Positions 1 to 8,560 of a DNA stretch of 64,000 bases are shown in pieces. The stretch spans positions 2,232,001 through 2,296,000 of the forward strand of contig NC_020126.1 in assembly GCF_000331735.1 (NCBI RefSeq), given 5' to 3'. The notes beneath the pieces are model-generated. The model made no database searches, had not been told where the DNA came from, and was given only the letters and a program-made list of their open reading frames with translations. Numbering within the stretch: the stretch's first letter is position 1; each line of letters opens with the position of its first letter. Source of the DNA: Myxococcus stipitatus DSM 14675 (GTDB lineage Bacteria; Myxococcota; Myxococcia; Myxococcales; Myxococcaceae). The position numbers and the translations under genes are program-made.

Positions 1-24
1 TCGGCTGCCCGCCCTCGGTGCTGG

Positions 25-486
25 CTACCAACGGGCGTGAGGGTTGGCGACCTGGCGCGTCGTCGCGTTGAGCCGGTTCCAGAGGTTGACCATCCCGATG
101 GACATGACCAGGGCCGCCAGGGCCTGCTCGTCGTAGTGCTTCGCGGCCTCGTTCCAGATGTCGTCGGGGACGGGGTCCGACTTGTCGCCGAGGCGGGTGA
201 CGCACTCGGTGAGCGCCAGCGCGGCCCGCTCGGCGTCGGTGAAGTAGGGCACATCCCTCCACGCGGCCACCGCGAAGAGGCGGTCCTCCGTCTCACCCGA
301 CTTCCGCGCCATCCTCGCGTGCATGTCCACGCACACGCCGCATCCGTTGATTTGGCTGGCGCGCAGGTTCATCAGCTCAAGCGTCTTCTTCGGGGCACCC
401 CCCTTGAACACGGCGGCGCCCAGGGCCTGCAGGGCGGCCATGGCATCGGGGACGACCATCGCGGGGTTCTTCATTCGGGAGTTCAT
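25..486 (-). CDS. Carboxymuconolactone decarboxylase / AhpD-like family protein
   Basis: A 153-aa cytoplasmic protein of the CMD/AhpD fold. The redox motif CGVC lies near residues 49-52 and is followed by DMH, the usual CxxC-x3-H arrangement of alkylhydroperoxidase-like members. The family acts on peroxides or small carboxylic acids, and the substrate here cannot be read from sequence. The ATG at 486 is chosen because the homologous N-terminus begins there; the frame stays open upstream, but that part is antisense to the sigma factor gene. The gene is divergent from an ECF41-type sigma factor at 616, and CMD genes are classic neighbours and targets of ECF41 sigmas. A matching promoter lies upstream at 588-614. 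Confidence 0.92.
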   Translation of the reverse strand: MNSRMKNPAMVVPDAMAALQALGAAVFKGGAPKKTLELMNLRASQINGCGVCVDMHARMARKSGETEDRLFAVAAWRDVPYFTDAERAALALTECVTRLGDKSDPVPDDIWNEAAKHYDEQALAALVMSIGMVNLWNRLNATTRQVANPHARW

Positions 487-587
487 GGACGTGTTCCTAT
501 CGGGGCCTCGGAAGGCCCTCGTTGAAAGGGGGTTGATTGCCCCCAGGTTGCGTGCGAATCCGGCGTCATCTCGTCCGGCGCCGCGAT

Positions 588-614
588 GACGGAGCCCCTC
601 GAAAGAATGTGACC
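588..614 (-). promoter_or_regulatory. Candidate ECF41-type promoter for the AhpD-like gene
   Basis: On the minus strand GGTCACA (614-608) is followed after exactly 16 nt by CGTC (591-588). From memory, ECF41-dependent promoters have TGTCACA at -35 and CGTC at -10 with this spacing, so the site differs from consensus by one base. It points left toward the CMD gene, leaving a leader of roughly 95 nt. Transcription start not shown. Confidence 0.55.
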
Positions 615-615
615 G

Positions 616-1497
616 ATGGACGAAAGAAATCTCAGCGCCGCGGACTTCCAGACCCACCGGGCCCATCTGCGGGGCGTGGCCTACCGGATGCTCGGCTCCC
701 TGAGCGAGGCGGAGGATGCCGTCCAGGAGGCCTGGCTCCATCACAGCCGCGCGGACACGCGCGAGGTCACCAACCCCCGCGGCTGGCTGACCACCGTCGT
801 CGCGCGGGTGTGTCTGGACTTCCTGCGCACCCGCAAGTCGCGGCGCGAGGAGCCCGAGGACGCGCAGGGCCCAGACCTGTTCGCCGCCCGCACGGATGGG
901 AGCACGCCCGAGCAGGAGGCCCTCATGGCGGACTCCGTGGGGTTCGCGCTGCTCGTGGTGCTGGACGCGCTCAACCCTTCCGAGCGCATCGCCTTCGTGC
1001 TGCACGACCTGTTCTCCATGTCCTTCGACGAGATTGCCCCCATCGTCGGGCGCAACGAGGCGGCCACACGGCAGCTCGCCAGCCGCGCGCGCCGACGGGT
1101 CCACGGCGCGGCCCTCTCACCGGACGCGGACCTCTCCCGGCAGCGCGAGGTCGTCAGCGCGTTCCTCGCCGCCACGCGAGGCGGGGACCTGGACGCGCTG
1201 CTCGCCGTGCTGGACCCGGACGTCGTGGCCCGGACGGACATGAAGCTGCCGACGGGCGCCCCCAGGGAGGTCCACGGCGCGAGCAACGTGGCCAGCCAGG
1301 CGCGTCTGCATTCGGCCCGGGCCCGCGTGTCCCAGGTGGGGCTCGTCGACGGGAAGGTGGCCCTCGTCGTCGCCCCCAGGGGCCGGCTGCACTCCGTGCT
1401 GCTCTTCACCGTCCAGGAGGGGAGGATCCTCCTGCTCGAGACGGTCGTCGACCCCGAGCGCCTGCGTCAGCTGGAGGTGGCGGTGTTCCCCGCCTGA
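616..1497 (+). CDS. ECF41-type RNA polymerase sigma factor with SnoaL-like C-terminal domain
   Basis: A 293-aa sigma factor. Region 2 covers about residues 12-80 (DAVQEAW motif), region 4 about 110-165 (helix-turn-helix around FDEIAPIVGRNEAATRQ), and a SnoaL/NTF2-like domain about 175-290. This architecture is that of ECF41 (SigJ-like) sigmas, where the C-terminal extension controls activity in place of an anti-sigma factor. The WLPEP and DGGGK signatures I associate with the group are not present in canonical form. No anti-sigma gene is adjacent. The likely target is the divergent CMD/AhpD-like gene, whose promoter lies just upstream of this start codon. Confidence 0.92.
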   Translation: MDERNLSAADFQTHRAHLRGVAYRMLGSLSEAEDAVQEAWLHHSRADTREVTNPRGWLTTVVARVCLDFLRTRKSRREEPEDAQGPDLFAARTDGSTPEQEALMADSVGFALLVVLDALNPSERIAFVLHDLFSMSFDEIAPIVGRNEAATRQLASRARRRVHGAALSPDADLSRQREVVSAFLAATRGGDLDALLAVLDPDVVARTDMKLPTGAPREVHGASNVASQARLHSARARVSQVGLVDGKVALVVAPRGRLHSVLLFTVQEGRILLLETVVDPERLRQLEVAVFPA

Positions 1498-1510
1498 GCA
1501 CCGCGCGGGC

Positions 1511-2770
1511 TCACCACGCCGCGCCGCTCAGCACGCTCTCGCGCACGACGCCTTCGGGCAGCACCGTCAGGAAGCGTCGCGCGGAGGGATGCCAGGCCGT
1601 GGGCTTCAGGGCGGCATCCTGGTGGAGCCGCTCCCCTGTCTCGATATCCCAGACACAGGTGCCCTGGTCTTGTGAGGTCGCGAGCAGCAGGTTCCCATCC
1701 CCGTGGAGCGTTCCTCGCGGGCCTGGGAACCAGCGCAGCAGGTTGCCCGACTCGACGTCGTAGAGCATCGCGGCATCGATGAGGTGCTCCGCGTCTCCGC
1801 CGAAGCCCCAGGTGACCAGCGTGCGCGGGCCGACGAAGCACGCGGGCGCATCCCAGTAATAGGCGCATTCGCGCAGCAGCTTGCGGGAGGGGCCGTCCTC
1901 CGACTCCGAGACGTTCTCATGCAGCCAGCGGCGCAGGGAGAGGCTCGACAGCATCCCCACCGGATGCCAGACCCAGCCGTCGTCCACGAGCCAGGCCCCG
2001 TCCGGAGACACCGTCAGCCCGCAGTGGAAGTAGTCGAGGTCCCGCGGCTCGCGCCGGGTCAGCAGCTCCCCGGTCGCCGGGTCCGTGATGTCGAGCCGGT
2101 TCCACGCGGTCGCATGCACCAGGAGCGTCCGGTCGCCGTCGCGGAAGAAGGCGGCGGAGAACTCGCAGTGCTCGACGTGGTAGCTGCCCCGGTCGAGCGC
2201 GAGCTTCACCGCGCCGGACGCCAGCTCCAGCACCACGCCGCGAGCCCCCCGGCTGTTCACCACCGCCGCATAGCGGCCACACGCGGACGCATGCAGCGTG
2301 AGGTCGGCCGCGAGGTCCAGCGACTCCGCGCTCACCGCGCCGACCCGGCGGACGGTGTCCTCCTCCAGGTCCAACCGGAGCACTTCGCCGCGCTCGTCCA
2401 CCGCGAGCCACTCCACGCGGGGGGCACTCCCCAGGGCGGTGAGCGCCTTGAGCGTGCGGCCCGCGAGCGCTGGGAGGCGGAGCTCCCGGTGCTCGAAGCG
2501 CAGCGCGGTCTCCCGGGTGCGAAGCTCGGGGCGCCCCTGGATGCGCATCAGGTCGAAGACCCGACCCATCTTCGTATGGTGGCAGGCGGAGCAGATGGCC
2601 ACGGGCTCCAGCGCGCCCCCCGCGTCCTCGCCACAGGCCTCGCACCGCAGCTCGTGGTCCACGCCCTGTCCGGTGAAGCGGACGATGAACGAGGCGTCCT
2701 CGTCGGCCAGCAGGTGCTTGCACCAGCGCCCCACGGCGGGCGCGGCATGTCCACAGTCCAGGCTCTTCAT
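1511..2770 (-). CDS. Zinc-ribbon plus beta-propeller-like protein, unknown function
   Basis: A 419-aa protein without a signal peptide. The first 65 residues carry paired cysteines (C-x9-C, CxxC near 43-46, CxxC near 59-62) resembling zinc-binding knuckles. The rest consists of repeated beta-rich units with motifs such as SPDGAWLVDDGWVW and CVWDIETGE, suggesting a WD40/quinoprotein-like propeller. A strong ribosome site (GGGAGGAC) precedes the ATG at 2770. It is the last gene of a leftward run after the desaturase and the DUF2652 protein (33 nt gap). I recognise no named family; the propeller assignment comes from the repeat pattern only. Confidence 0.75.
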   Translation of the reverse strand: MKSLDCGHAAPAVGRWCKHLLADEDASFIVRFTGQGVDHELRCEACGEDAGGALEPVAICSACHHTKMGRVFDLMRIQGRPELRTRETALRFEHRELRLPALAGRTLKALTALGSAPRVEWLAVDERGEVLRLDLEEDTVRRVGAVSAESLDLAADLTLHASACGRYAAVVNSRGARGVVLELASGAVKLALDRGSYHVEHCEFSAAFFRDGDRTLLVHATAWNRLDITDPATGELLTRREPRDLDYFHCGLTVSPDGAWLVDDGWVWHPVGMLSSLSLRRWLHENVSESEDGPSRKLLRECAYYWDAPACFVGPRTLVTWGFGGDAEHLIDAAMLYDVESGNLLRWFPGPRGTLHGDGNLLLATSQDQGTCVWDIETGERLHQDAALKPTAWHPSARRFLTVLPEGVVRESVLSGAAW

Positions 2771-2803
2771 GACGTCCTCCCGGCTCCGGCCCGCCTGTGT
2801 CGC

Positions 2804-3553
2804 TCAGGTGCGCGGAGGATGGGAGTGCGGAGTGGGCGGTGTGTCGACAATCTCGACGTTGCGGAAGTCCTGGCAGGGCTTCTCGATGCCGAGCACGTAC
2901 TTCAGCGTCCGCACCTCCATCACCAGCTTGTTCCACAGCCTGCGCGACAGCTTCGGGGCGAGCGGGGCGGGGAGCTCCTCGCCACTCGCGAGCAGGTCGA
3001 TGTAGTGGGTGGTCGTGCGGCCCAGGCCCTCGAACTCGTGCTCGAGCCCCTGGGCCAGCTGGCGCAGCTCCGGCTGGATTCGCTCGTGCACGGCGTCGGT
3101 CATCAGGAGGTACTCGGACACCGGGACGTCGTTCTTCAACATCCGGTGGACGAGGATGACGTCCACCCCCGCCAGCTCCGTGAGGTGTTTCACCCGCTGG
3201 AAGGCGACCTCCCCCAGGTGGGCGACGAACTTGAGCGTCAACATGCCCACCTGCATGCAGCCGTCGCACTGACACATCCGGTCGACGACCAGCTTCTCGC
3301 GCCGCGCGACGAAGGCCCGGCGGATGTCCGCGACCTGCCGGGCGAACGCACCGCAGTCGTCTCCGACGGAGTAGAAGAAGGCCGCGTCTCCCTCCAGCTT
3401 GGCCAGCTTCAGCCCACCCGAGGCGTCGATGACCGCTTCGAGCAGCTGCGCCACCGAGTCCTGCGCGTGCGCGAGGCTGAAGCGGTGGTGTTTCATGAAG
3501 CGGGTGTATCCGCCGATATCCGCGATGAGGAGCAGCGCCTTCTCTGTCGCCAT
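2804..3553 (-). CDS. DUF2652 family protein (nucleotide-cyclase-like fold)
   Basis: A 249-aa cytoplasmic protein. The opening LLLIADIGGYTRFM and the later KLEGDAAFFYSVGDD match the start and core of DUF2652, which has an adenylyl/guanylyl-cyclase-like fold. Whether it has cyclase activity is unknown. A Cys-rich stretch (CQCDGC near residue 93) lies in the middle. It is 46 nt downstream of the desaturase gene and 33 nt upstream of the zinc-ribbon/propeller gene on the same strand, so the three may form one transcript. Confidence 0.85.
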   Translation of the reverse strand: MATEKALLLIADIGGYTRFMKHHRFSLAHAQDSVAQLLEAVIDASGGLKLAKLEGDAAFFYSVGDDCGAFARQVADIRRAFVARREKLVVDRMCQCDGCMQVGMLTLKFVAHLGEVAFQRVKHLTELAGVDVILVHRMLKNDVPVSEYLLMTDAVHERIQPELRQLAQGLEHEFEGLGRTTTHYIDLLASGEELPAPLAPKLSRRLWNKLVMEVRTLKYVLGIEKPCQDFRNVEIVDTPPTPHSHPPRT

Positions 3554-3599
3554 GCGACACCCAGGCTAGCGCAGGGGAGGGGAGAGTCCTAGCCGTGAC

Positions 3600-4634
3600 T
3601 CAGGGCCGCTTCTGGGCCTCGAGCCAGGGACGGTAGTGGCGCTCCAGGAAGTCCTCCTGGAAGTCCCTGTACGAGCGCACCGCGCCCACCCTCCAGCCGA
3701 ACCGGATGACATGCCACGCCGGGTCGAACTGGTACGGCAGGAAGCCCGCGCGTGCGCCGTGCGGATAGAGGTGGTGGTTGTTGTGCCACTCGCCCGTGAT
3801 GAGCCCCGGCCAGCGCTGGTTGATGGACAGGTCCTTCTGGTTGAAGTCAATCCCGTCGCGTCGGCGGTCCTTGCCGCCCCCGTGGCCGTCGTAGTTGAAC
3901 GTCCGCACGCCCACCACCCAGACGCCCGCCCAGCCGAAGAGCGCGAGGGCCAGCGCGTGCCCGCCCACGAGGAAGAAGATGCCGTACCAGACGGCCCAGT
4001 TCAGCGCGAAGTGCAGCACCGTCCACGCGGGATGGCACAGCGAGCCCCACTTCAAATACTGGGCATGGCTGTTGAGCCTCACCCCCGTGTGGTCCATCAG
4101 CTTGCAGAGCTGGCCGTAGTCCTTGGCGTTCAAGTCCCGGTGGATGCCCTGGTGGTTGACGTCCGCGAGGAAGCAATACAGCCAGCCGGCCTTCACGTTG
4201 TACGGGTCGCCCGGCTGCTCGGCCTTGGCGTGATGGACGTGGTGCGAGATGACATACACCTCCTCGGAGATGGTCTTCACCACGAGGTTGCGGCACAGCT
4301 CGCGCCAGAACGCGTTCTTGAACTGGAAGGCGCGGTGCGTCGCGTAGCGGTGAAACCAGACGGTGCCGTGCGTGCCCAGCACCACCATGCCGTAGACGAA
4401 GCCCGCGAGGCAGAACCAGAGGTTGAAGAAGTGCGTGAAGGAGAGCGTCAGCGGGATTCCCAGGCCCAGCGTCGTGGTCCACCCGGTCAGAGGAAGCCAG
4501 TTCTTGCGGGTGCGGAGGATGTTGAGGCGGGAGAAGAACTCCCGGGCAATGGCCCGGGCCGTCGGAACATGCAGCTGTCCGTTCTTCTCGTAGCCGTAGC
4601 TCGGAGGATCGAGGACGCGGTCGAGAAATGACAT
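3600..4634 (-). CDS. Membrane fatty acid desaturase (acyl-CoA delta-9 type)
   Basis: A 344-aa di-iron membrane desaturase. The three histidine boxes are HRYATH (95-100), HHVHH (131-135) and HNNHH (284-288), all intact. At least four hydrophobic segments surround them (about 50-70, 75-92, 203-225, 228-245). The enzyme should insert a double bond into saturated acyl chains at the inner membrane and so affect membrane fluidity and branched or unsaturated lipid composition. The ATG at 4634 gives the usual length for bacterial stearoyl-CoA desaturase-like proteins; an upstream ATG at 4721 would add 29 atypical residues. It is divergent from the Fur-boxed ABC genes. Confidence 0.95.
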   Translation of the reverse strand: MSFLDRVLDPPSYGYEKNGQLHVPTARAIAREFFSRLNILRTRKNWLPLTGWTTTLGLGIPLTLSFTHFFNLWFCLAGFVYGMVVLGTHGTVWFHRYATHRAFQFKNAFWRELCRNLVVKTISEEVYVISHHVHHAKAEQPGDPYNVKAGWLYCFLADVNHQGIHRDLNAKDYGQLCKLMDHTGVRLNSHAQYLKWGSLCHPAWTVLHFALNWAVWYGIFFLVGGHALALALFGWAGVWVVGVRTFNYDGHGGGKDRRRDGIDFNQKDLSINQRWPGLITGEWHNNHHLYPHGARAGFLPYQFDPAWHVIRFGWRVGAVRSYRDFQEDFLERHYRPWLEAQKRP

Positions 4635-4829
4635 GAAGAGCCTTCGCGGGCGGAGGGCGTGAAAACGTCGTGGCGTTGGTGCTGAAACTCCGGGCGCCGC
4701 GCGAAGTGCTACCGAGAACAATATATCCCGCGGAACGGTGGGGGTCCAGGTCCCACCCCCCGCTGCTCCACCCCCAGGGGCCAGTCACGTATGTGTATGA
4801 CTGGACCTCAGGGGTTCTGGATTGAAAAC

Positions 4830-4848
4830 GATAATGAGTATTATTATT
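4830..4848. promoter_or_regulatory. Fur box upstream of the ABC transporter pair
   Basis: GATAATGAGTATTATTATT matches the classical 19-bp Fur box (GATAATGATAATCATTATC) at 15 of 19 positions. It sits in an unusually A+T-rich island 29 nt before the first ABC gene and about 195 nt from the divergent desaturase start. It implies iron repression of the rightward operon. Confidence 0.75.
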
Positions 4849-4877
4849 GAAATGTGATTTGATGCAGGAGGTCGTAC

Positions 4878-6689
4878 ATGGCGGTTCCAGAGGAAGGGCC
4901 GAAGCCACCTCCCCCAGGTCTGGCGGGGCTGTTCCGGCTGTTGGGTCTGCAGGGGCCGCTGGTGGGGTTGTCGGCACTCAGTGCCTCGGTGGCGGCGGCG
5001 TTGGGGCTGGTGCCCTTCTTCATCGTCTCGCGCATGGCGACGGCCATCTACGCGGAGCCTGCCCGCCTGGAGGAGGTCCGGGCCCTGGCGCTGGTGGCCG
5101 TGGGCGCGTTGCTGCTCCGGTACACGTTCGTCGCGGGCGCGACGGTGCTCGCGCACGTCGCCGCGTTCCGCATCCTCCATGACCTGCGCCTGCGAATCGC
5201 TCACAAGCTGGGCGCGGTGCCGCTGTCGTTCTTCAGCCGCCGGACGACGGGCTCGCTCAAGGCGACGCTGATGGACGACGTGAACCAGGTGGAGTCGTTC
5301 GTCGCCCACAACTTCCCGGACGCGGTGGCCGCGGTGGTCGTCCCGCTCTCCACCGCCCTCGCGTTGGTGTGGGTGGACTGGCGGATGGCGGTGGCCAGCA
5401 TCATCGTGGCCCCGTTCGCGGTGGGGGCCATGGCGTACACGATGCGCAACGGCGCCGACGCCCATGTGCAGTGGAATGCGATTCAGCACCGCATGAACTC
5501 GGCGCTGCTCGAGTACATCCGGGGCATCAAGGTCATCAAGACCTTCGGCCTGTCCGCCTCCCGGTTCGGCGAGCTGTCGCGCTCCATCCAGGAAGGGCTC
5601 CAGTGGATGGAGGGCTTCATGCGCACCAACGGACGCGGCTACGGCGCGTTCGGCGCGCTCATCGGCTCCAGCCTGGTCTTCCTCGTGCCCGCGGGGGGCT
5701 GGCTCTATTCGAAGGGGGAGCTGTCGCTGGAGGAACTGGTGTTGTTCCTGGTGCTGGGCCCCCAGCTCCTGATGTCCATGATGCGGCTGATGTTCGCGTG
5801 GGGGAACGTCGAGAAGGTCCAGGTGGGCAACGCGCGCATCCGTGAGCTCCTGCTCACCCCGGACCTGGAGGAGCGCGCGGGCACCCAGGCGCCCGCCCAC
5901 GACGGCCTCTCCTTCCGGCAGGTGGACTTCCGCTATGACGCGGCCGGACCGGACGTGCTGCGCCAGGTCACGTTCGATGCGCCCGCGGGCAAGGTCACCG
6001 CGCTCGTGGGCCCGTCGGGCGCGGGCAAGTCGACGCTCGTGAAGCTGGTGCCCCGGCTGTGGGAGGCGACGGGGGGCGTGGTGGCGCTGGGCGACGTGGA
6101 CGTGCGCGAGCTGCCCCTCGAGCAGCTGCTGTCGCGGGTCTCCATGGTGTTCCAGGACGTGTTCCTCTTCCACGGCACCGTCCGCGACAACCTGCGCCTG
6201 GGCAGGGCGGACGCCACGGAGGCGCAGCTGGAGGCGGCGTGCCGCGCCGCGCGGGCCCATGACTTCATCCGCGCGCTGCCGCAGGGCTACGACACGATGC
6301 TCGGCGAGCGAGGCGCCCGGCTCTCCGGGGGCGAGAAGCAGCGGCTGTCCATCGCCCGCGCGCTGCTGAAGGACGCGCCGGTGCTCCTGCTCGACGAGGC
6401 CACCGCGTTCGCGGACCCGGAGAACGAGGCGCGCATCCAGGAGGCGCTGTCGGAGCTGTGCGAGGGCCGGACGGTGGTGGTGGTGGCCCATCGGCTGTCG
6501 ACCATCGCCACCGCGGACCACATCGTCGTGCTGGAGGGCGGCGAGGTGCGGGACCAGGGCACGCACGACGTGCTGCTGTCCCGCTGCGCGCTCTACCAGC
6601 GCCTGTGGGCAAGCCATTCGGATGCACAGGACTGGACGCTGGGAGGCGCGGCTCTGCCTGCGCCTGGCGGAATGGAGGTGGCGTCATGA
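4878..6689 (+). CDS. ABC transporter, fused permease/ATPase (first half of heterodimer)
   Basis: A 603-aa type IV (exporter-fold) ABC protein with six transmembrane helices in about residues 20-320 and one nucleotide-binding domain at about 345-590. Walker A GPSGAGKST (K384), signature LSGGEKQR, Walker B LLLDEAT and the H-loop VAHRLST are all present. Its stop overlaps the start of a second such gene, so the two should form a heterodimer. Tandem exporter-fold half-transporters behind a Fur box resemble YbtP/YbtQ and IrtA/IrtB, which import ferric siderophores despite their fold. That role is inferred from the Fur box; siderophore export remains possible. Confidence 0.93.
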   Translation: MAVPEEGPKPPPPGLAGLFRLLGLQGPLVGLSALSASVAAALGLVPFFIVSRMATAIYAEPARLEEVRALALVAVGALLLRYTFVAGATVLAHVAAFRILHDLRLRIAHKLGAVPLSFFSRRTTGSLKATLMDDVNQVESFVAHNFPDAVAAVVVPLSTALALVWVDWRMAVASIIVAPFAVGAMAYTMRNGADAHVQWNAIQHRMNSALLEYIRGIKVIKTFGLSASRFGELSRSIQEGLQWMEGFMRTNGRGYGAFGALIGSSLVFLVPAGGWLYSKGELSLEELVLFLVLGPQLLMSMMRLMFAWGNVEKVQVGNARIRELLLTPDLEERAGTQAPAHDGLSFRQVDFRYDAAGPDVLRQVTFDAPAGKVTALVGPSGAGKSTLVKLVPRLWEATGGVVALGDVDVRELPLEQLLSRVSMVFQDVFLFHGTVRDNLRLGRADATEAQLEAACRAARAHDFIRALPQGYDTMLGERGARLSGGEKQRLSIARALLKDAPVLLLDEATAFADPENEARIQEALSELCEGRTVVVVAHRLSTIATADHIVVLEGGEVRDQGTHDVLLSRCALYQRLWASHSDAQDWTLGGAALPAPGGMEVAS

Positions 6690-8488
6690 TGGGGGAGCTC
6701 TTCTCGCTGGGCGAGCGCCTCGCGGGCCGCAAGGAGGCGCGGCTGCGCCGAGGGTTCGTCTTCGCCTTCTTCGAAGCGCTGGCGACGGCCATTCCCTATG
6801 CCCTGGTCCTCGTCTTCGTCCGCTCGGCGCTGGAGCGCGGGCTGACCTTGACGATGACCGCCTGGGTGACGGCGGGCATCCTGCTCTCCGTGGTGCTGCG
6901 CCTGGTGTGCTCGCGCGTGGCGATGTCGGACATCTTCATCGCGGCGCACGCGCTGATGGGACAGGCGCGCCTGCGCGCGGCGGACCACCTGCGGCGGCTG
7001 CCCATGGGGTTCTTCACCCAGCGCAGGGGAGGGGAGCTCGCGGGCATCATCACGACGGACCTCGCGCTCGTCGAAGACATCTGGTCTCACATCACGGGCG
7101 TCTTCGCCGCGACCTTCGCGCTGCCCATGCTGGTGGGCGTGGGGCTCTGCTTCCTGGACCTGCGCCTGGGGCTGGCCATCTTCGCGGTGCTGCCCCTGGC
7201 CCTCGTCGTCCTGGTGGCCACCACGCCCATCTTCGTGCGGGAGATCACGGCGGTGCTCGAGGCCACGGCGGACGTGAATGCGCGCATCGTCGAGTACGTG
7301 CAGGGCATCGCCGTGCTCCGGGCCTTTGGCCGCCACGGCGAGGTCTACCAGCGCTTCGTCCGGTCGATGGAGACGCTTCGCGACGCACTCATCCGCGCGG
7401 AGGTGACGCCGTCGCCCCTGCTGTCCGTGTTCGGCTTCCTGGTGGAGGCGGGCTTCGTCGTCGTGGCCTTCGTGGGCAGCCTGCTGGCCTTCGACGGGAG
7501 CCTGGCGCCGGGGACGCTCCTGGTCTTCCTGGTCGTGAGCGTGGGCGTGACACGTCAGGTCGCCGAGCTGGGGGTGGCGCTCCTGATGCTGCGCGGCTCC
7601 CAGCGCGCGCTGGAGCGGGTGGACCGGCTCATGGCGGAGCCACCGCTGAGCGAGCCCTCGACGCCGGCCTCACCGGGCGCTCGCTTCGACGTGGCGGTGG
7701 AGGGCGTCTCCTTCGCCTATGAAGGCGAGCGGGTGCTCAAGGACGTCTCCGTCGCATTTCCCGAACGTTCGCTCAGCGCGATTGTCGGCGCCTCGGGCTC
7801 GGGCAAGTCGACGCTGGTGCACCTGGTCGCGCGGCTGTGGGACATCCCCCGAGGACAAGGCGCCATCCGCGTGGGCGGCGTCGACATCCGGGACATCCCC
7901 TTCGAGGAGCTCCACCGACACCTCTCGATGGTCTTCCAGGACGTCGTCCTCTTCTCCGGGACGGTGCTCGACAACCTCCGCGTGGGCCGGCCAGACGCCA
8001 CCCGCGAGGAGGTGGAGCGGGCCGCTCGTGCAGCCAGGGCGCACGAGTTCATCCAGAAGCTTCCCCAGGGCTACGACACCGTGCTCTCCGAGGACGGCGG
8101 CTCGCTGTCGGGCGGAGAGCGGCAGCGGCTGTCCATCGCGCGGGCCATCCTCAAGGATGCCCCCATCATCCTGCTGGACGAGGCCACGTCCTCGGTCGAT
8201 GCCTCCGCGGAGGCGGAGATTCAGCGCGCCATCGACGAGCTCGTTCGCCACAAGACGGTCGTCGTCATCGCCCACCGCCTGCGGACCGTGCGCCGCGCCC
8301 ACCAGATTGTCGTCCTGGACCAGGGGCGCTTGGCCGAGCGCGGCACGCACGATGAGTTGCTGAAGCGCGACGGCCTGTATGCCTCGCTCTGGCGTGAGCA
8401 GGAGCGTGCCAAGGGCTGGCACCTGGGCGCCCGCGAGCGCGGAGCCGGGCCGCTCCCCTCGAAAGAAATCAGGGGTCTCGATTTGTAA
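6686..8488 (+). CDS. ABC transporter, fused permease/ATPase (second half of heterodimer)
   Basis: A 600-aa partner of the preceding gene: membrane domain about residues 20-310 and nucleotide-binding domain about 335-575, with Walker A GASGSGKST (K374), signature LSGGERQR, Walker B IILLDEATS and the H-loop IAHRLRT. The ATG at 6686 overlaps the previous stop in an ATGA junction, which argues for translational coupling and a fixed subunit ratio. Both ATP sites look catalytically complete, unlike many asymmetric heterodimers. It is expected to share iron control through the Fur box at 4830. Confidence 0.93.
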   Translation: MMGELFSLGERLAGRKEARLRRGFVFAFFEALATAIPYALVLVFVRSALERGLTLTMTAWVTAGILLSVVLRLVCSRVAMSDIFIAAHALMGQARLRAADHLRRLPMGFFTQRRGGELAGIITTDLALVEDIWSHITGVFAATFALPMLVGVGLCFLDLRLGLAIFAVLPLALVVLVATTPIFVREITAVLEATADVNARIVEYVQGIAVLRAFGRHGEVYQRFVRSMETLRDALIRAEVTPSPLLSVFGFLVEAGFVVVAFVGSLLAFDGSLAPGTLLVFLVVSVGVTRQVAELGVALLMLRGSQRALERVDRLMAEPPLSEPSTPASPGARFDVAVEGVSFAYEGERVLKDVSVAFPERSLSAIVGASGSGKSTLVHLVARLWDIPRGQGAIRVGGVDIRDIPFEELHRHLSMVFQDVVLFSGTVLDNLRVGRPDATREEVERAARAARAHEFIQKLPQGYDTVLSEDGGSLSGGERQRLSIARAILKDAPIILLDEATSSVDASAEAEIQRAIDELVRHKTVVVIAHRLRTVRRAHQIVVLDQGRLAERGTHDELLKRDGLYASLWREQERAKGWHLGARERGAGPLPSKEIRGLDL

Positions 8489-8560
8489 GAAACAACCCGG
8501 GCCCCTGGGGCGATAACTCCTGCATAGGTCGTTGCCGCCAATTCCAGAGAGGTTCACCCC

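Noticed and set aside
25..1104. A longer reading of the AhpD-like gene reaching into the sigma factor gene
   Set aside because: The extra 206 residues are antisense to the sigma factor; the family N-terminus and a promoter place the start at 486.
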